DNA from: Ramlibacter terrae
GTDB taxonomy: Bacteria; Pseudomonadota; Gammaproteobacteria; Burkholderiales; Burkholderiaceae_C
NCBI GenBank assembly: GCA_013127575.1
Contig: CP053418.1
Location: 3,100,001-3,164,000, forward strand
Length of the DNA stretch: 64,000 nucleotides
Reading direction: 5' to 3'
A program made the translations under genes and the position numbers. Shown here piece after piece: positions 43,385 to 52,860 of this stretch. Numbering within the stretch: position 1 is the first letter of the stretch; every line of letters begins with the position of its first letter. The notes under the pieces were generated by a model. It did no database searches. It worked only from the letters and a program-made list of their open reading frames with translations, and was not told where the DNA came from.

Positions 43385-44262
43385 ATGCGCGACTTTTCCC
43401 AAGACCACCGTTGGCTGTCCATCAACACGGCCACCATCCGCAAGAGCAACGGCGCCGACCTGCCGCTGCCGCGAATCATCGAAGCGTGCGTCGAACGCGG
43501 CATCCGAGCGATCTCGCCCCTGGCGCGACCGGTGCAGGCCGCCGGCCCGGCCACGGTGTCGAAGCTGGTGAAGCAGCACGGCCTGCAGCTCTCCGGCTAC
43601 TGCCGTGGCGGCATGTTCCCGGCCGTAGATGCCGCGGGCCTGCAGGCCGCGCGCGACGACAACCGGCGCGCCGTCGACGAAGCGCGCGAACTGGATGCGA
43701 CCTGCCGGTGCTGGTGGTGGGCGCGCTGCCCGGCGCGCTGCAAGGCAAGGCCGCGCACAAGCACATCGCGCTGGCCCGCAACCCGGTGCGCGACGGCATC
43801 GCCGAACTGCTGGAGTACGCGAAGCAGGCGAAGATGCCGCTCGCCATCGAACCGCTGCACCCGATGTATGCGGCCGACCGCGCGTGCATCAACACGATGG
43901 AACAGGCGCTCGACGTCTGCGACGAACTCGACCCGCGGCGCACGGGCGCGCTCGGGGTCGCCGTCGACGTGTACCACGTGTGGTGGGACCCGAAGCTGGA
44001 ACAGCAGGTCGCGCGCGCCGGCAAGGACCGGCTGCTGGCTTTCCACGTCTGCGACTGGATGACGCCCACCACCGACCTGCTGAACGACCGCGGGATGATG
44101 GGCGACGGCGTCATCGACATCCCGCGCATCCGCGGCTGGGTCGAGGCGCAGGGCTTCGCCGGCTACAGCGAAGTCGAGATCTTCTCCACCGGCAACTGGT
44201 GGCAACGGCCGCACGAAGAGGTGCTGGACACCTGCATCGCGCGGCACAAGAGCGCCGTCTGA
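43385..44262 (+). CDS. Sugar phosphate isomerase/epimerase (AP endonuclease 2 fold)
   Basis: About 292 residues. TIM barrel with IEACVERGIRAISP, IEPLHPMYAADRACINTMEQALDVCDEL, VAVDVYHVWWDPKLEQQVARAG and FHVCDWMTPTTDLLNDRGMMGDGVIDIPRIRGWV; the His, Asp and Glu metal ligands are visible. Errors near 43515-43521 (one extra C and one lost base, both at CCWGG) and 43705 (CCWGG). Such enzymes isomerise or epimerise keto sugars and inositols, or act as lyases. Last gene of the operon. Confidence 0.88.
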
Positions 44263-44266
44263 GCCC

Positions 44267-44829
44267 TTAGACCACCGGCTGCAGGCCGGTGCGCACGGCG
44301 CCGGTGGCCGGCAGGCGCGCGGCCGCGGACGCCGCGGTGCCCGACTCGATCTCACCCGAGAGCTGGCCGCCCTCCTCGATGACCAGCTTGCCGTAGCGCA
44401 CCTTGCCGCTGACCTTGCCGGTCGAATAGATCACGAGCTTCTGGCGCACCGTGAGGTTGCCGTCGAAGAGGCCGCGGATCTCGGCGACGTCGATGTCGGC
44501 CGAGCCCTTGAACGCGCCGCGTTCCGAAATCTGGATCACGCGCGAATCCATCGTCGCTTCGACCGAGCCTTCGACCACGAGCGTGTCGCAGTCGGTGATC
44601 TCCACGCCTTTCAGCTTGATGTTGGGGCCGACGGTGAGCTTGCTCTCGCCTTCCTTCAGCCCCGCCGAGGATGCGGTCGCCGCGGGCGCGGCGGGCTGGC
44701 TGGCGGCGGGCGTGACGCTCGTAGGCGGCGCGGGGGTCCCCACGGCGGCTGCATTGGGGCTGATGCCTGGCGCGGGTACGGATCCGGCTCGCGCTTGTTG
44801 TTGTTGAAGAAGGGAGATTGCAGTGCCAT
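44267..44829 (-). CDS. Bactofilin (polymer-forming cytoskeletal protein)
   Basis: About 188 residues. A Pro/Ala-rich head (MALQSPFFNNNKREPDP) leads to the bactofilin beta-helix repeats: LTVGPNIKLKGVEITDCDTLVVEGSVEATMDS, GLFDGNLTVRQKLVIYSTGKVSGKVRYGKLVIEEGGQLSGEIE. One break near 44780 in the disordered head. Bactofilins self-polymerise on the inner membrane and serve in shape, stalk or polar organisation. It is convergent with the isomerase operon. Confidence 0.9.
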
Positions 44830-45034
44830 GGAAGCGTCCTCTGAGGATGAACTACGAAGGCTGTGGATGCTACGCACCGCATCCATTACATGTTCAGCTG
44901 GTGGCGCAAGAAGGGTAACGAATGGCGTTGCGCATCGCCCACGCGCTTGCGCACCCGTACCTCGCATGAACACGTTGCGCCTTGCGCGGCGCGCGCCTCC
45001 GCTGCACGATGGTCGCGAGGACGGAGGGAAAGAA

Positions 45035-45751
45035 ATGAAGAAACTCCTGCGGCGTGCCGGCGCCTGCGCCCTGTTGCTCGGCGCGCTGGCCAGCGCTTGC
45101 GCGGCCACCTCCGAAAGCGAGGCCGAGCGCTTCGAGGTGAGCACCGCCAACCTGCTGGTGGTGTTGCGCGAAACGCCCGGCGCGAACAAGCAGGACGAAG
45201 CGCTGCACCCCTTCGGCAAGATCGCCGCCACGCTCGCCGACGGCCGCGACATCGAATTCGAAGCGAGCTGGTTCCAGTACCTCGGCGACATGCACCTGCG
45301 GCTGGTGTTCGACGGCGAGCGGCGGGTCCAGAGCGCGGTGCCCGGCGACCTGCAGCGGCTGCGCCTCACGCCGGAGGAAGCGCTGGAGCACGCCGTCGGC
45401 AACCTGCGCCGGCGCTACGGCAGCCCCGTGGCCGAACCCCGGAGCGGCGGCCTGATGCAGGTGCGCGGCAAAGCGCCCGAACTCGATAGCAGCTGGTTCC
45501 TCGACCGCGCGTTCTGGGAAGAGCAGCTGCGCAACTACCCGCAGGGCGTGGTGGTGGCGGTGCCGAAGCGCGGAGGACTCGTGTTCGCGCGCGCCGACGA
45601 CGAGGTCGCGCTCACCAGCCTGCGCTTCAGCGCCGCGGCACTGTATGCGGCCAACGACCGCAGCCGGCTCTCATCGGGGCTGTACCTCTTCAAGGACGGC
45701 CGCTGGTCGGTGTTCCAGGCGCCGCGCGCGGTGCTGTCGGCGGAGCACTGA
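45035..45751 (+). CDS. Predicted lipoprotein of unknown function
   Basis: 238 residues, intact. The N-terminus MKKLLRRAGACALLLGALASAC is a lipoprotein signal peptide ending in a lipobox-like ALASAC. The mature part is a mixed alpha/beta protein (FGKIAATLADGRDIEFEASWFQYLGDMHLRLVF, TPEEALEHAVGNLRRRYG). I recognise no catalytic motif. GGAGGGAAAGAA precedes the ATG. It lies between a bactofilin on the opposite strand and a convergent phosphatase. No function assigned. Confidence 0.75.
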   Translation: MKKLLRRAGACALLLGALASACAATSESEAERFEVSTANLLVVLRETPGANKQDEALHPFGKIAATLADGRDIEFEASWFQYLGDMHLRLVFDGERRVQSAVPGDLQRLRLTPEEALEHAVGNLRRRYGSPVAEPRSGGLMQVRGKAPELDSSWFLDRAFWEEQLRNYPQGVVVAVPKRGGLVFARADDEVALTSLRFSAAALYAANDRSRLSSGLYLFKDGRWSVFQAPRAVLSAEH

Positions 45752-45754
45752 GGC

Positions 45755-46321
45755 TCAGCGCACCGCGAGGCGCCCGGCCACGCGGAAGCCGCCCTGCTGC
45801 GGCGTGAGGATCACCATTTCCGAGGTGCCCGGCGAAACGCCGGTCAGCGCCAGCGTGGTGGAACCGTGCGTGAACAGGAACAGGTTGCCGTCACGCGGCC
45901 GCTGCACCAGCTTCTTCAGCTCGGCCACCTGCTGCGCACTGCGCTCGGGGCGGCCGAACACGTTGCCGAGCGCCGGCTGCACCTGCGCGGGCCGGTCGAG
46001 CGCGAGCTTCGCCGTTTCGAGCGCGCGGCACCAAGGGCTGGAGAGCACGCCCGCGATGGGGACGCGGCGGGCGCGCAAGGCCTCGCCAAGGCGCGCCGCT
46101 TCGCCGCGGCCCTGCTCGCTGAGGTTGCGCTGCGTGGCGCAGTCTTCCAGCTTCATGCCGTCGGGGTCGCCCACGCCCGGGTCGGTCAGCGCATGCCGGA
46201 CCATGACCACCTGCCCACCGCCCTGCAGCAGCTTCCACAGCGCCTCGTCGGCGCAGGCGGCGCCCGCCAGCACCACCATGCAGCCGGCCAGCAGGCCGTG
46301 CACCCAAGACTTGTATCGCAT
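45755..46321 (-). CDS. Secreted histidine phosphatase family protein
   Basis: 188 residues, intact. A signal peptide (VHGLLAGCMVVLAGAACA) precedes the phosphohistidine motif VVMVRHALTDPG; SSPWCRALETA and LFLFTHGSTTLAL supply the second His/Arg core. Probably a periplasmic phosphatase of the phosphoglycerate-mutase fold; the substrate is unknown. It is convergent with the lipoprotein gene, just 4 bp apart. Confidence 0.88.
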   Translation of the reverse strand: MRYKSWVHGLLAGCMVVLAGAACADEALWKLLQGGGQVVMVRHALTDPGVGDPDGMKLEDCATQRNLSEQGRGEAARLGEALRARRVPIAGVLSSPWCRALETAKLALDRPAQVQPALGNVFGRPERSAQQVAELKKLVQRPRDGNLFLFTHGSTTLALTGVSPGTSEMVILTPQQGGFRVAGRLAVR

Positions 46322-46370
46322 GCGAGCGATGCTACTTCGCCGCGGCGGTGCGTGCTAGCCTGCGTTCACC

Positions 46371-47258
46371 ATGAAGCGCCGCACCCTGCTGCACCTGCCG
46401 CCGCTGCTGGCCGCGGGAAACCTGTTCGCGCAGCCCGCGCCGCTCGCGCGCGCCGTCCCTTCCAGCGGCGAGCAGTTGCCGCTGGTGGGCCTCGGCACAT
46501 GGATCACGTTCAATGTCGGGCCGGACGCGCCGGCGCGCGCGCAATGCGCCGAAGTGATGGCCGCGTTCTTCGCGGCGGGCGGGCGCCTCATCGATTCGTC
46601 GCCGATGTACGGGTCGTCGCAGGGCGTGGTCGGCGATGGCTTGCGCGCGCTGCGCGGCGCGCCAATGGTTTTCGCAGCCGACAAGGTCTGGACCAGCGGC
46701 GACGGCGCCGCGCAGGCGGAAGCTTCCCGTCGCCTGTGGCAGGTGCCGCGGTTCGACCTGCTGCAGGTCCACAACCTGCTGGCTCGGGAAAAGCAGCTGC
46801 CGCTGCTGCACGAGATGAAGGCCGCGGGGCGGCTGCGCTACGCGGGCATCACCACGTCCGAGGGCCGCCGCCAGCGCGAGTTCGAACAGGTGATGCGCAC
46901 GCACCGCCTCGACTTCGTGCAGTTCACCTACAACCCGGTGGACCGCGAAGCCGAGCAGCGCCTGCTGCCGCTCGCGGCCGAGCGCGGCATCGCGGTGCTG
47001 GTGAACCGGCCTTTCCGGGAAGGCGCGCTGCTGCGCCGGCTGCAGCGGCACCGGCTGCCGCCCCGGGCTGGCGAGATCGGCTGCGCGAGCTGGGCGCAGT
47101 TCGTCCTGAAGTTCATCGTGAGCCACCCGGCCGTGACGTGCGCGATCCCCGCCACCAGCCGGGTCGACCACGTGCGCGAGAACATGGCGGCGGCGCGCGG
47201 GCCGATGCCGGATGCGCCGCTGCGCAAGCGCATGGCGGACTTCATCGCCGGGCTGTGA
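46371..47258 (+). CDS. Aldo/keto reductase with Tat/Sec-type leader
   Basis: 295 residues, intact. The leader MKRRTLLHLPPLLAAGNLFAQP looks like a signal peptide with a twin-Arg-like RR. The AKR pattern follows: GLGTWITFNVG, DSSPMYGSSQGVVGDGL (catalytic Asp/Tyr), DLLQVHN, and CAIPATSRVDHVRENM near the C-terminus. It reduces carbonyls with NADPH if cytosolic; an exported AKR is unusual and the cofactor supply would be unclear. Followed at 4 bp by a membrane protein. Confidence 0.87.
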   Translation: MKRRTLLHLPPLLAAGNLFAQPAPLARAVPSSGEQLPLVGLGTWITFNVGPDAPARAQCAEVMAAFFAAGGRLIDSSPMYGSSQGVVGDGLRALRGAPMVFAADKVWTSGDGAAQAEASRRLWQVPRFDLLQVHNLLAREKQLPLLHEMKAAGRLRYAGITTSEGRRQREFEQVMRTHRLDFVQFTYNPVDREAEQRLLPLAAERGIAVLVNRPFREGALLRRLQRHRLPPRAGEIGCASWAQFVLKFIVSHPAVTCAIPATSRVDHVRENMAAARGPMPDAPLRKRMADFIAGL

Positions 47259-47262
47259 CGCC

Positions 47263-47838
47263 ATGGAGTGGTGGACCTACAGCCTGTCCGATTTCCTGAT
47301 GTTCTCGCCGCGGGTGTACGCGCGGCTGGTGGCCGGCTACAACGAGGCGGCGTGGCCGGCGCAGGTGCCGGCGCTGCTCGCGGGCCTGGCGCTCCTCTCG
47401 CGTATCGCGAAGCCGCGGCCCGCGCTGCTGCTGCTCGCCGCCGCCCGGGCCGTCGCCGGCTGGGCGTTCCACTGGACCCGCTATGCGGAGATCTTCCTCG
47501 GCGCACCGTGGCTGGCGGGCGCCTGCGGCGTCCAGGCGCTGGGGTGCGCGGGCGCGGCCTGGCTGCCCGTGCGCGAACCGTCGGCCGCGTTCCGCCGCAG
47601 CGGCGTGGCGTTGATGATCGCGGGCCTGGTGCTGCTTCCCCTCGCGACCGCATGGGGTGCGCAGGACTGGCGGCGCGCGGAGGTGTTCGGACTGATGCCG
47701 GACCCGACCGCGCTGGTCACGCTGGGCTGGCTGCTGTCCACCACGGCCCTTCCGACTTGGACGCGCCTCACGCTGGCGGTGCTGCCGGCGCTGTCGCTGC
47801 TGGTCGGGATCGCCCACCGGGTGGCGCTGGCTCAGTAG
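47263..47838 (+). CDS. Six-helix membrane protein, DUF6064-like
   Basis: 191 residues, intact, six to seven hydrophobic segments (ALLAGLALLSRIA, ALLLLAAARAVAGWAF, VALMIAGLVLLPLATAWG). The opening WWTYSLSDFLMFSPRVYARLV resembles DUF6064 family membrane proteins; function unknown. It overlaps the aldo/keto reductase neighbourhood by only 4 bp, so the two are probably co-expressed. Its stop overlaps the end of the converging GspB-like gene. Confidence 0.75.
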   Translation: MEWWTYSLSDFLMFSPRVYARLVAGYNEAAWPAQVPALLAGLALLSRIAKPRPALLLLAAARAVAGWAFHWTRYAEIFLGAPWLAGACGVQALGCAGAAWLPVREPSAAFRRSGVALMIAGLVLLPLATAWGAQDWRRAEVFGLMPDPTALVTLGWLLSTTALPTWTRLTLAVLPALSLLVGIAHRVALAQ

Positions 47839-48524
47839 GCGACGCTGAAGCGGTGGCCGCGGAACTGCAGCACGGCGGCGCGGGCGCTGATCTGCTCCAG
47901 CACGACGCCCGGCGCGAGCGTCGCGCCTTCGCTGAAAACCTGCCCGCCGACGATCAGCATGCGCTGCGCGGCGTTGTCCGAATGCACGCCGCCGGTGATC
48001 GCGAGCTTGGGCAGTTCACGCTGCACGTCCGGCGGCAGGTCCTTCATCGCGAGCACCCGCGGCGCGACTTCGGCGGCCGGCGCCTTGAGCACGGCGGCTG
48101 CGGGGGCGGCCGCCACTTGCTGCGTCGCTGGCGCGACGACCGTCGGGCGCAGCGGCGCCGCGGCCGGCACCACCTTCGCCACCGGAACGGGTTTCGGTGC
48201 GGGCGGAGCGGGAGGCGCCGCCGGCACCACCGCATCCGCCACCGGCGCGGGCGCTGGCGGCACGACGGCCGCGGGCACGGCCACTTCGCGCGGCATCGAA
48301 ACCGCAGCGCCCACAGGTTCCGGCGCGGGAGGCGCAGGCCGCATCAGGTAGACCGCCGCCGCGGCGAACGCCAGGCCGGCGGCCGCGCCGCCCACCCACG
48401 CGAAGCTGCGCGGGGCCCTTTCCGGCGCCGGCAGCCCGGCCAGCGGTTGCGCGTGGATGCCGCGGGCGGGATCGCGCTCGCGCTCGGCATCGGCCTTGCG
48501 CAGGGCATCGAGGATGTACGACAT
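47832..48524 (-). CDS. gspB: GspB-like type II secretion accessory protein
   Basis: 230 residues, intact. MSYILDALRKADAERERD is the typical GspB N-terminus; a membrane helix (AWVGGAAAGLAFAAAAVYLM), a long Pro/Ala linker and a C-terminal domain (KLAITGGVHSDNAAQRMLIVGGQVFSEG...FRGHRFSV) follow. GspB with GspA helps assemble the secretin in the outer membrane. Adjacent to the GspA-like gene, 9 bp apart. Other gsp genes are not in the window. Confidence 0.9.
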   Translation of the reverse strand: MSYILDALRKADAERERDPARGIHAQPLAGLPAPERAPRSFAWVGGAAAGLAFAAAAVYLMRPAPPAPEPVGAAVSMPREVAVPAAVVPPAPAPVADAVVPAAPPAPPAPKPVPVAKVVPAAAPLRPTVVAPATQQVAAAPAAAVLKAPAAEVAPRVLAMKDLPPDVQRELPKLAITGGVHSDNAAQRMLIVGGQVFSEGATLAPGVVLEQISARAAVLQFRGHRFSVAY

Positions 48525-48533
48525 GGTCCGGCC

Positions 48534-50170
48534 TCAGTCGGTGCGCAGCCGGGGTTCGTCGACCCCGCTGGCGCGATTCAGTTGCATGTACGTGAGCGGC
48601 CCGGGGCGGCCGTCGGCCGGCAGTCCCTGCGCGAGCTGGAAGGCCCGCACCTCGGACTTCAGCCCGGTGTCCAGCGCAGGTTCCGCGGCGGGCGGCGGCG
48701 CGCCCTTGAGCGTCGCCAGGCGCGTCGCCACCCAGCGGATGGCCGGGCCGCGGCTGCCATCGATGGCGCGTTCGCCGCGGTAGCCTTCCGGCGCACGCCA
48801 GAGCGTGCCGAAGTCGCCCTGCCAGCGCTGCGCCAGCGCGGCCAGCGTGACGGTCTGTTCGGTGCCGGCCGCGCGCAGCGTGGCGGTCTGCTCGGTCACG
48901 GCGCTCAGGATGGCGTACGACGGCTTGCCGGTGCCCGCGTCGAGCGTGACGATGCCCGGTCGCGCCAACTGGCGGATCGTTGCCAGGCTCAGGTTCTTGC
49001 TGAAGCAGAACACCTGCGCCTTCTCGAGTTCACCGCAGGTTTCACCGGCGCCGGGCTGGAGCTTCCAGGCCTGCGCCAGTTCGCGCCACGCGGCTTCCTC
49101 GTCGCGCAGCAGCGTCGGGGCGGCGGCCACCGCCGCCGGCGCGGGCTGCGCCTCGGGCGCCTTCGCCGCCACCAGCACGGGGGCCGGCGCCCCGGGCGCG
49201 GGCGCGGGCGCAGGCACGGCCCGCACCGGCAGCGCGGCCGTCGGCGGAGAAGTCGAAGTCACCTGCGTCGCTGCGGCCAGAATGCCCGCTCCGGCCGCGA
49301 GCCCGGGCCGCTGGCCCGGGCGGTACGCCGCCACGCGGGCGCCGGCCGGGCGGCGCGGGGAAACACCTCCGCCGCGGCCCGGTCGATCACCGCCCGGGTC
49401 ACGTCCGACTGCCCGCCCGCATAAGCGCCGAGCAGCGCCCGGTCGCACAGCAGGTTGATGCGGCGCGGCACGCCGCCCGCCACCGCGTGCACGCGCCGCA
49501 GCGCGGAACGGTTGAAGGGCATGGGCCGCTGCAGCCCGCTGGCTTCCAGCCGGTGCCGCACGTATTGCGCCGTTTCGGATTCGCCGAGGGCCTGCAGGTG
49601 GTAGCGCGCGATGACGCGCTGCGCCAGCTGTTCGAGCTCCGGCTGCGCGATCATGGTCCGCAGCTCGGGCTGGCCGATCAGGATGATCTGCAGCAGCTTG
49701 CGCTCGCTGGTCTCGAGGTTGGTCAGCAGCCGCAACTGTTCCAGCACCTCGGGCGCCGGGTTCTGCGCCTCGTCGATCACCAGCACGTTGTTGCGGCCCG
49801 CCGCGTGCGCCTGCAGCAGGAACGCGTTGAGCGGATCGAGGTAGTCCTTGACGGTGGCGGCGCGTTCCCGCGCGGGCACCGGCACGCCGAATTCGTGGCA
49901 GACGGTGTCCAGCAGCTCCAGCACCGTCAGCTTGGGATTGAAGATGTAGGCGAGGTTGACGTTCGGCGGCACCTGCTCCGGGAAGGAGCGGCAGACGGTG
50001 GTCTTGCCGGTGCCGATCTCGCCGGTCAGCAGCACGAAGCCCCCGCCGCCCTGCACCCCATACAGCAGGTGCGCCAGCGCCTCGCGGTGCTGTTCGCTCA
50101 TGAACAGCAGCCGCGGGTCCGGCGCGATGGAGAACGGCTCCTGCTTCAGCCCGAAATACGAGGCATACAT
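48534..50170 (-). CDS. gspA: GspA/ExeA-like AAA ATPase with peptidoglycan-binding domain
   Basis: About 546 residues. The ATPase domain has MYASYFGLKQEPFSIAPDP, Walker A GEIGTGKTTVCRS, Walker B VLVIDEAQN and sensor/arginine regions. A Pro/Ala linker leads to a periplasmic region ending in a PG_binding_1-like repeat (SEVRAFQLAQGLPADGRPGPLTYMQLN). A break near 49352 lies in the linker after AAAEVFP (not CCWGG). It remodels peptidoglycan for secretin insertion. It ends 9 bp before gspB. Confidence 0.88.
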
Positions 50171-50204
50171 GGCGACAGGATAGCGCGCCGATGTAACGGC
50201 ACGA

Positions 50205-51436
50205 TCAAGCCGGCGCCAGGGCCGTCCGCCGCGCACGCCGCACGTTGAACGCGCTGGTGATCAGCACGCCCTGCATGATGACCAGCCCGAGCCAGACGCC
50301 CCGGTAGCTGCGGTGGTCCATCAGCGCGCCGAACACCAGCGGCGCCAGCGCCTGGCCGATGTCCAGCCCCGAGTAGACGACGCCGTAGACGCGGCCGGTG
50401 GCGTTCTCCGGCGTCGAACGCTTGACCAGCAGGTCGCGCGACGGCCCGGCGATGCCGCTGGCAAAACCCATCACGCCGAACAGCGCGGGCACCAGCAGGG
50501 CCGGCACCGGGCCGAAGCCGATGAACAGCGCGACGAGCGCCGCCACGCCGAAGCCTGCGCCGACCACGCGTTCGCACCGCGCCGGGTCCGACGCGAGGAA
50601 GCCGCCCACCACCATGCCGCCCGCGCTGCACACCATGTAGACCGTCAGGCACATGGCGGCGAGCGCCACCGGCTTTGGTGCAGGTGGCGCGCCGCCTCCG
50701 GCGCGAAAGCCTGCACCACGCTCAGCACCACCGCGTAGAAGAAGAAGAACGCGAAGCACATCCACACGGCGGGGATGCGCAGGAAGTCGTAGCCGCGTTC
50801 GCCGACCTTGCCCTGCGCCGTCGCCGGCGCGGAAGGCGCCAGCGCCAGCTTGTCCCGCTGCAGCCACAGCACGGCGAGCACGACCAGCGCCAGCGTGCCC
50901 GCGGCCGCCAGCGCCCAGCGCCACGAGAAGGCGATCGCCAGCGGCACCAGCAAGGCAGGTGCGAGCGCCCACCCGAGGCTGCCGGTCATGCCGTGGAAGC
51001 TGTACGCATGGCCCGGGCGCGGCGCGCTGACCTTGCGGTTGAGCAGCGTGTAGTCGACCGGATGGAACACGCCGTTGCCGACGCCCGCGACGATGGAGAA
51101 GAAGGCCATCGCCCAGTAGTTCGGGCTGGCCGCGTAGCCGAAGGCGGCGAGCGCCAGCAGCCCGAGCCCGCCGAACAGGATCGGACGCGGCCCGAAGCGG
51201 TCGACCGGGAAACCCGAGAGCGTCTGGACGGCGCACGATACGACGAAGAACACCGTCATCAGGAAGCCGAGCTCGGTGTAGCTGGCGTTCATGGCGTCTT
51301 TCAGCCGGGGGAACAGCGGCGCCAGCAGGAGCTGGCTGAAGTGGCTGATCATGTGGGCGATGCCCACCAGGCCGATCACGCCGGCATCGGCGCGCAAGGG
51401 AACGGTGGGGGACGCGGCGGAGGCGGCGGTACTCAT
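50205..51436 (-). CDS. Major facilitator superfamily transporter
   Basis: About 411 residues with twelve predicted membrane segments. The loop FPVDRFGPRPILFGGL matches the MFS A-motif, and the C-half has SRDLLVKRSTPENATGRVYGVVYSG. One break near 50675 (between RHLH and KPVALAAMC). The family exports or imports small solutes; the substrate is unknown. The ATG at 51434-51436 precedes a clear first helix (GIAHMISHFSQLLLA). Divergent from the AraC regulator, which may control it. Confidence 0.9.
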
Positions 51437-51507
51437 GCGGGAATCGTAGCCGCCGCGCCCCGTTTCTGGAATGCGACAAAACGACAGCATTCCGCGAAAA
51501 TCGGCCA

Positions 51508-52338
51508 ATGCGCCCATCCCGTTCCTCGCGTCCCGTCCCGCTCGACGACACCGACCCCTTCCGGCCGACCCGGGCCCACCCGGTGCGGGTGCGCTCTCGC
51601 AGCATCGAGGCCGATGCGCATTTCGACCCGCACCGCCACCCGTGGGCCCAACTCGCGTACTGCGCGAGCGGCATCGTGCAGGTGAGCACGGCCGCCACCG
51701 ACGGCGGCAGCGGCGAGGTCACGTACATCGTGCCGCCCTCGCGGGCCGTGTGGATCGCGCCCGGCGCGCTGCATTCGGTGCACGTGCTGGAGACGGCGGA
51801 ATTCCGCACCCTCTACATCGACGCTTCGGCGACGCCGGCAGGATGGACCGAATGCCGCGCGCTCGTGGTGTCGCCGCTGCTGCGCGAGCTGATTCCGGCG
51901 CTCGACGAGCCCGGACTCGCTCGGGCCCGCAAGGCGCTGCTCACCGCGCTCGTCCTCGACGAACTGCAGGCCGCTCCCGCGCAACCGCTGGGCGTGCCGC
52001 TGCCGCCGACGCAGACCGGCGACAAGCGCCTGCGGGCGCTGTGCGAAGCCGTGCTGCGCGCGCCGGCGCAGCGCGCCACGCTGGCCCAGTGGGCGGCGGA
52101 CGTCGGCGCCAGTGAGCGCACCATGGCGCGCCTGTTCCGGGACCAGTTGGGCACCAGCTACCAGCCGTGGCGGCAGCAGGCCGTGCTGGCCCATGCGCTG
52201 CCGCTGCTGGCGCGCGGCACGCCGGTCAGCGAGGTGGCCGCCGCCAGCGGGTATGCGAGCGACAGCGCGTTCACCGCCATGTTCAAGTCCGCCATGGGGC
52301 AGCCGCCGAGCCGCTTCCAGGGAAAAACGTCTGGCTGA
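51508..52338 (+). CDS. AraC family transcriptional regulator
   Basis: 276 residues, intact. N-terminal cupin (HFDPHRHPWAQLAYCASGIVQV, APGALHSVHVLE). C-terminal two-helix-turn-helix domain: LAQWAADVGASERTMARLFRDQLGTSYQPWRQQAVLAHALPLLARGTPVSEVAAASGYASDSAFTAMFKSAMG. It is divergent from the MFS gene with 70 bp between, so it probably regulates that transporter. The effector is unknown. Confidence 0.92.
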   Translation: MRPSRSSRPVPLDDTDPFRPTRAHPVRVRSRSIEADAHFDPHRHPWAQLAYCASGIVQVSTAATDGGSGEVTYIVPPSRAVWIAPGALHSVHVLETAEFRTLYIDASATPAGWTECRALVVSPLLRELIPALDEPGLARARKALLTALVLDELQAAPAQPLGVPLPPTQTGDKRLRALCEAVLRAPAQRATLAQWAADVGASERTMARLFRDQLGTSYQPWRQQAVLAHALPLLARGTPVSEVAAASGYASDSAFTAMFKSAMGQPPSRFQGKTSG

Positions 52339-52457
52339 GCCTCTGGAAACTTTCCTACACGCCGCGCTTCGCTGTTCCGACGGACGAGCTTCCCGGCGCT
52401 GCGAACAATGCAGGGACGGCTGAGGCAATGGTTCCCGGGCCGGTTCAGAGACCGACC

Positions 52458-52660
52458 ATGAGCAACACCCACCAGTCCATCGGGACAGCAGCGGCGCCAG
52501 CGGCGCCAACGACCCGCAGGGCTCCACCGGCGAGCAGCAGCACGCCGGCGCCTCGGGCGAAGGCGCGGCCAGCGCCCTCGCGCAGCTGAAGACCCAGACC
52601 AAGCAGCACCGCCGCCAGGTCGGTGAAGGCGAAGACCCGTCGGAAGGCCCCGGCCAATGA
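52458..52660 (+). CDS. Small hydrophilic protein (unknown)
   Basis: About 67 residues once a single-base gap near 52485 (GGG run) is corrected: MSNTHQSIGDSSGASGAND..., Gly/Ser/Gln-rich, then SALAQLKTQTKQHRRQVGEGEDPSEG. Acidic and probably disordered. Its stop overlaps the next start in ATGA, which argues that the reading frame is real. I recognise no family. Context (AraC gene and NUDIX gene) gives no clue. Confidence 0.6.
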
Positions 52661-52833
52661 GCGCGGAACCGTCGAAAGAGGTGCCGGTCATTCCGCAGCC
52701 GGTCCCGGGGCACTCCAGCGGCAACGGCGCGGACACGGCGCTGGAAGCGCTGATCCGCCAGCGCAAGCGCGGCGAGTTGCCGGACGACCGCCAGGCCACG
52801 CCGCCCGACGAGGCGGGCCGGGACGCGCGCTGA
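52657..52833 (+). CDS. Small protein, 58 residues (unknown)
   Basis: Coupled by ATGA overlap to the preceding small gene. The sequence begins MSAEPSKEVPVIPQPVPG, then LEALIRQRKRGELPDDRQA, Pro- and Asp-rich. It is intact and no family is recognised. The GC and codon pattern match neighbours. It ends 27 bp before the NUDIX start, so the three may share a transcript. Confidence 0.6.
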   Translation: MSAEPSKEVPVIPQPVPGHSSGNGADTALEALIRQRKRGELPDDRQATPPDEAGRDAR

Positions 52834-52860
52834 AGGCTTTCCGGCCGGTACACTGCCGAG

